64,000 nucleotides of DNA from Streptomyces sp. NBC_01551 (lineage in GTDB: Bacteria; Actinomycetota; Actinomycetes; Streptomycetales; Streptomycetaceae). The translations under genes were made by a program, and so were the position numbers. The stretch covers positions 3,114,001 to 3,178,000 of the forward strand of contig NZ_JAPEPX010000001.1 of assembly GCF_026339935.1 (NCBI RefSeq), in the 5' to 3' direction. How positions within the stretch are numbered: position 1 is the first letter of the stretch; the number at the start of each line of letters is the position of its first letter. Below are positions 63,322 through 64,000 of the stretch, in pieces. The notes below the pieces were generated by a model. That model did no database searches and was not told where the DNA came from. It was given only the letters and a program-made list of their open reading frames with translations.

Positions 63322-63442
63322 GGGCCCGCACTGTAGGAGTTGGAGCACACTCCAGCGCAAGGGATTACTCGCACCGCGCCGCACCGCACCGCACTGCATC
63401 CCGCCGACCCGCGCGCCGCACCCCACCCCCGCGCATGCGGAA

Positions 63443-63484
63443 GCGCCGCTCTGGGGAACCCCCTCCTCCTCCCCAGAGCGGCGC
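63443..63484 (-). terminator. 15-bp perfect terminator of thiC
   Basis: GCGCCGCTCTGGGGA (63443-63457) pairs exactly with TCCCCAGAGCGGCGC (63470-63484). It follows the leftward thiC stop by 22 bp. Confidence 0.85.
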
Positions 63485-63506
63485 GACCGCGAGACGGCCG
63501 GCCGGG

Positions 63507-64000
<494 letters not shown>

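Overview
The window is a piece of a Streptomyces chromosome. Base composition is very G+C rich, GTG starts and 4-base GTGA/ATGA stop-start overlaps are common, and the gene content is typical of the genus: cydA-cydB-cydDC with a Rex operator, serS next to pheA, a YcnI-Sco-PCuAC-CopCD-DyP copper/heme peroxidase operon, anti-sigma-type ATPases and a SpoIIE-like protein. Seven exact copies of the 14-bp palindrome GTTTCACGTGAAAC, the Streptomyces parS site, and several DnaA boxes (TTGTCCACA/TTATCCACA) place it in the origin-proximal core of the chromosome.

Positions 1-6420 are the right part of an integrated mobile element of the actinomycete integrative (AICE) kind. In order it holds three small accessory genes, a cytosine-5 DNA methyltransferase, a primase-polymerase, an ATPase/helicase, an array of 11 copies of a TGACGC-type heptamer that looks like the element's replication origin, a small excisionase and a tyrosine integrase. 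The integrase stops about 130 bp from the 3' end of tRNA-Ser(UGA), the likely attachment site. The left end and any transfer genes lie outside the window.

From 6549 to about 12000 there is a secreted trypsin-like protease, a LysR regulator with a cysteine dioxygenase and a YeiH-type sulfate exporter (a sulfur-oxidation and export module), and an HtrA-like membrane protease whose reading frame is broken near 11620. From 12222 to 20750 are a glycerophosphodiesterase, two HATPase regulators, a SEC-C/DUF5926 protein, a primase-polymerase-like orphan, a GAF-SpoIIE protein lacking key metal ligands, and aminopeptidase P. Between 20966 and 27122 is the extracellular copper-trafficking and DyP-peroxidase cluster. 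pheA, serS and a HAD phosphatase follow, separated by a 527-bp spacer with clustered DnaA boxes.

From 30879 to 35102 are a rhomboid-like protein and a double ABC-export module. From 35327 to 39873 is a tightly coupled operon of an M24 peptidase, an alpha/beta-hydrolase-SDR fusion, an ExxH di-metal protein and a MerR regulator. Then come an aquaporin, KptA/Tpt1, and a translationally coupled HSP90-like ATPase plus giant TPR protein (41615-46524). That pair is the best candidate here for an undescribed system. The right third holds an F420/LLM oxidoreductase, a HAD phosphatase, a DevS-like GAF histidine kinase, the cytochrome bd operon under a perfect Rex site, a cyclophilin-fold protein, a HisC-type aminotransferase, a LacI regulator, a metallophosphoesterase, a membrane protein, an aldo-keto reductase and the C-terminal end of thiC.
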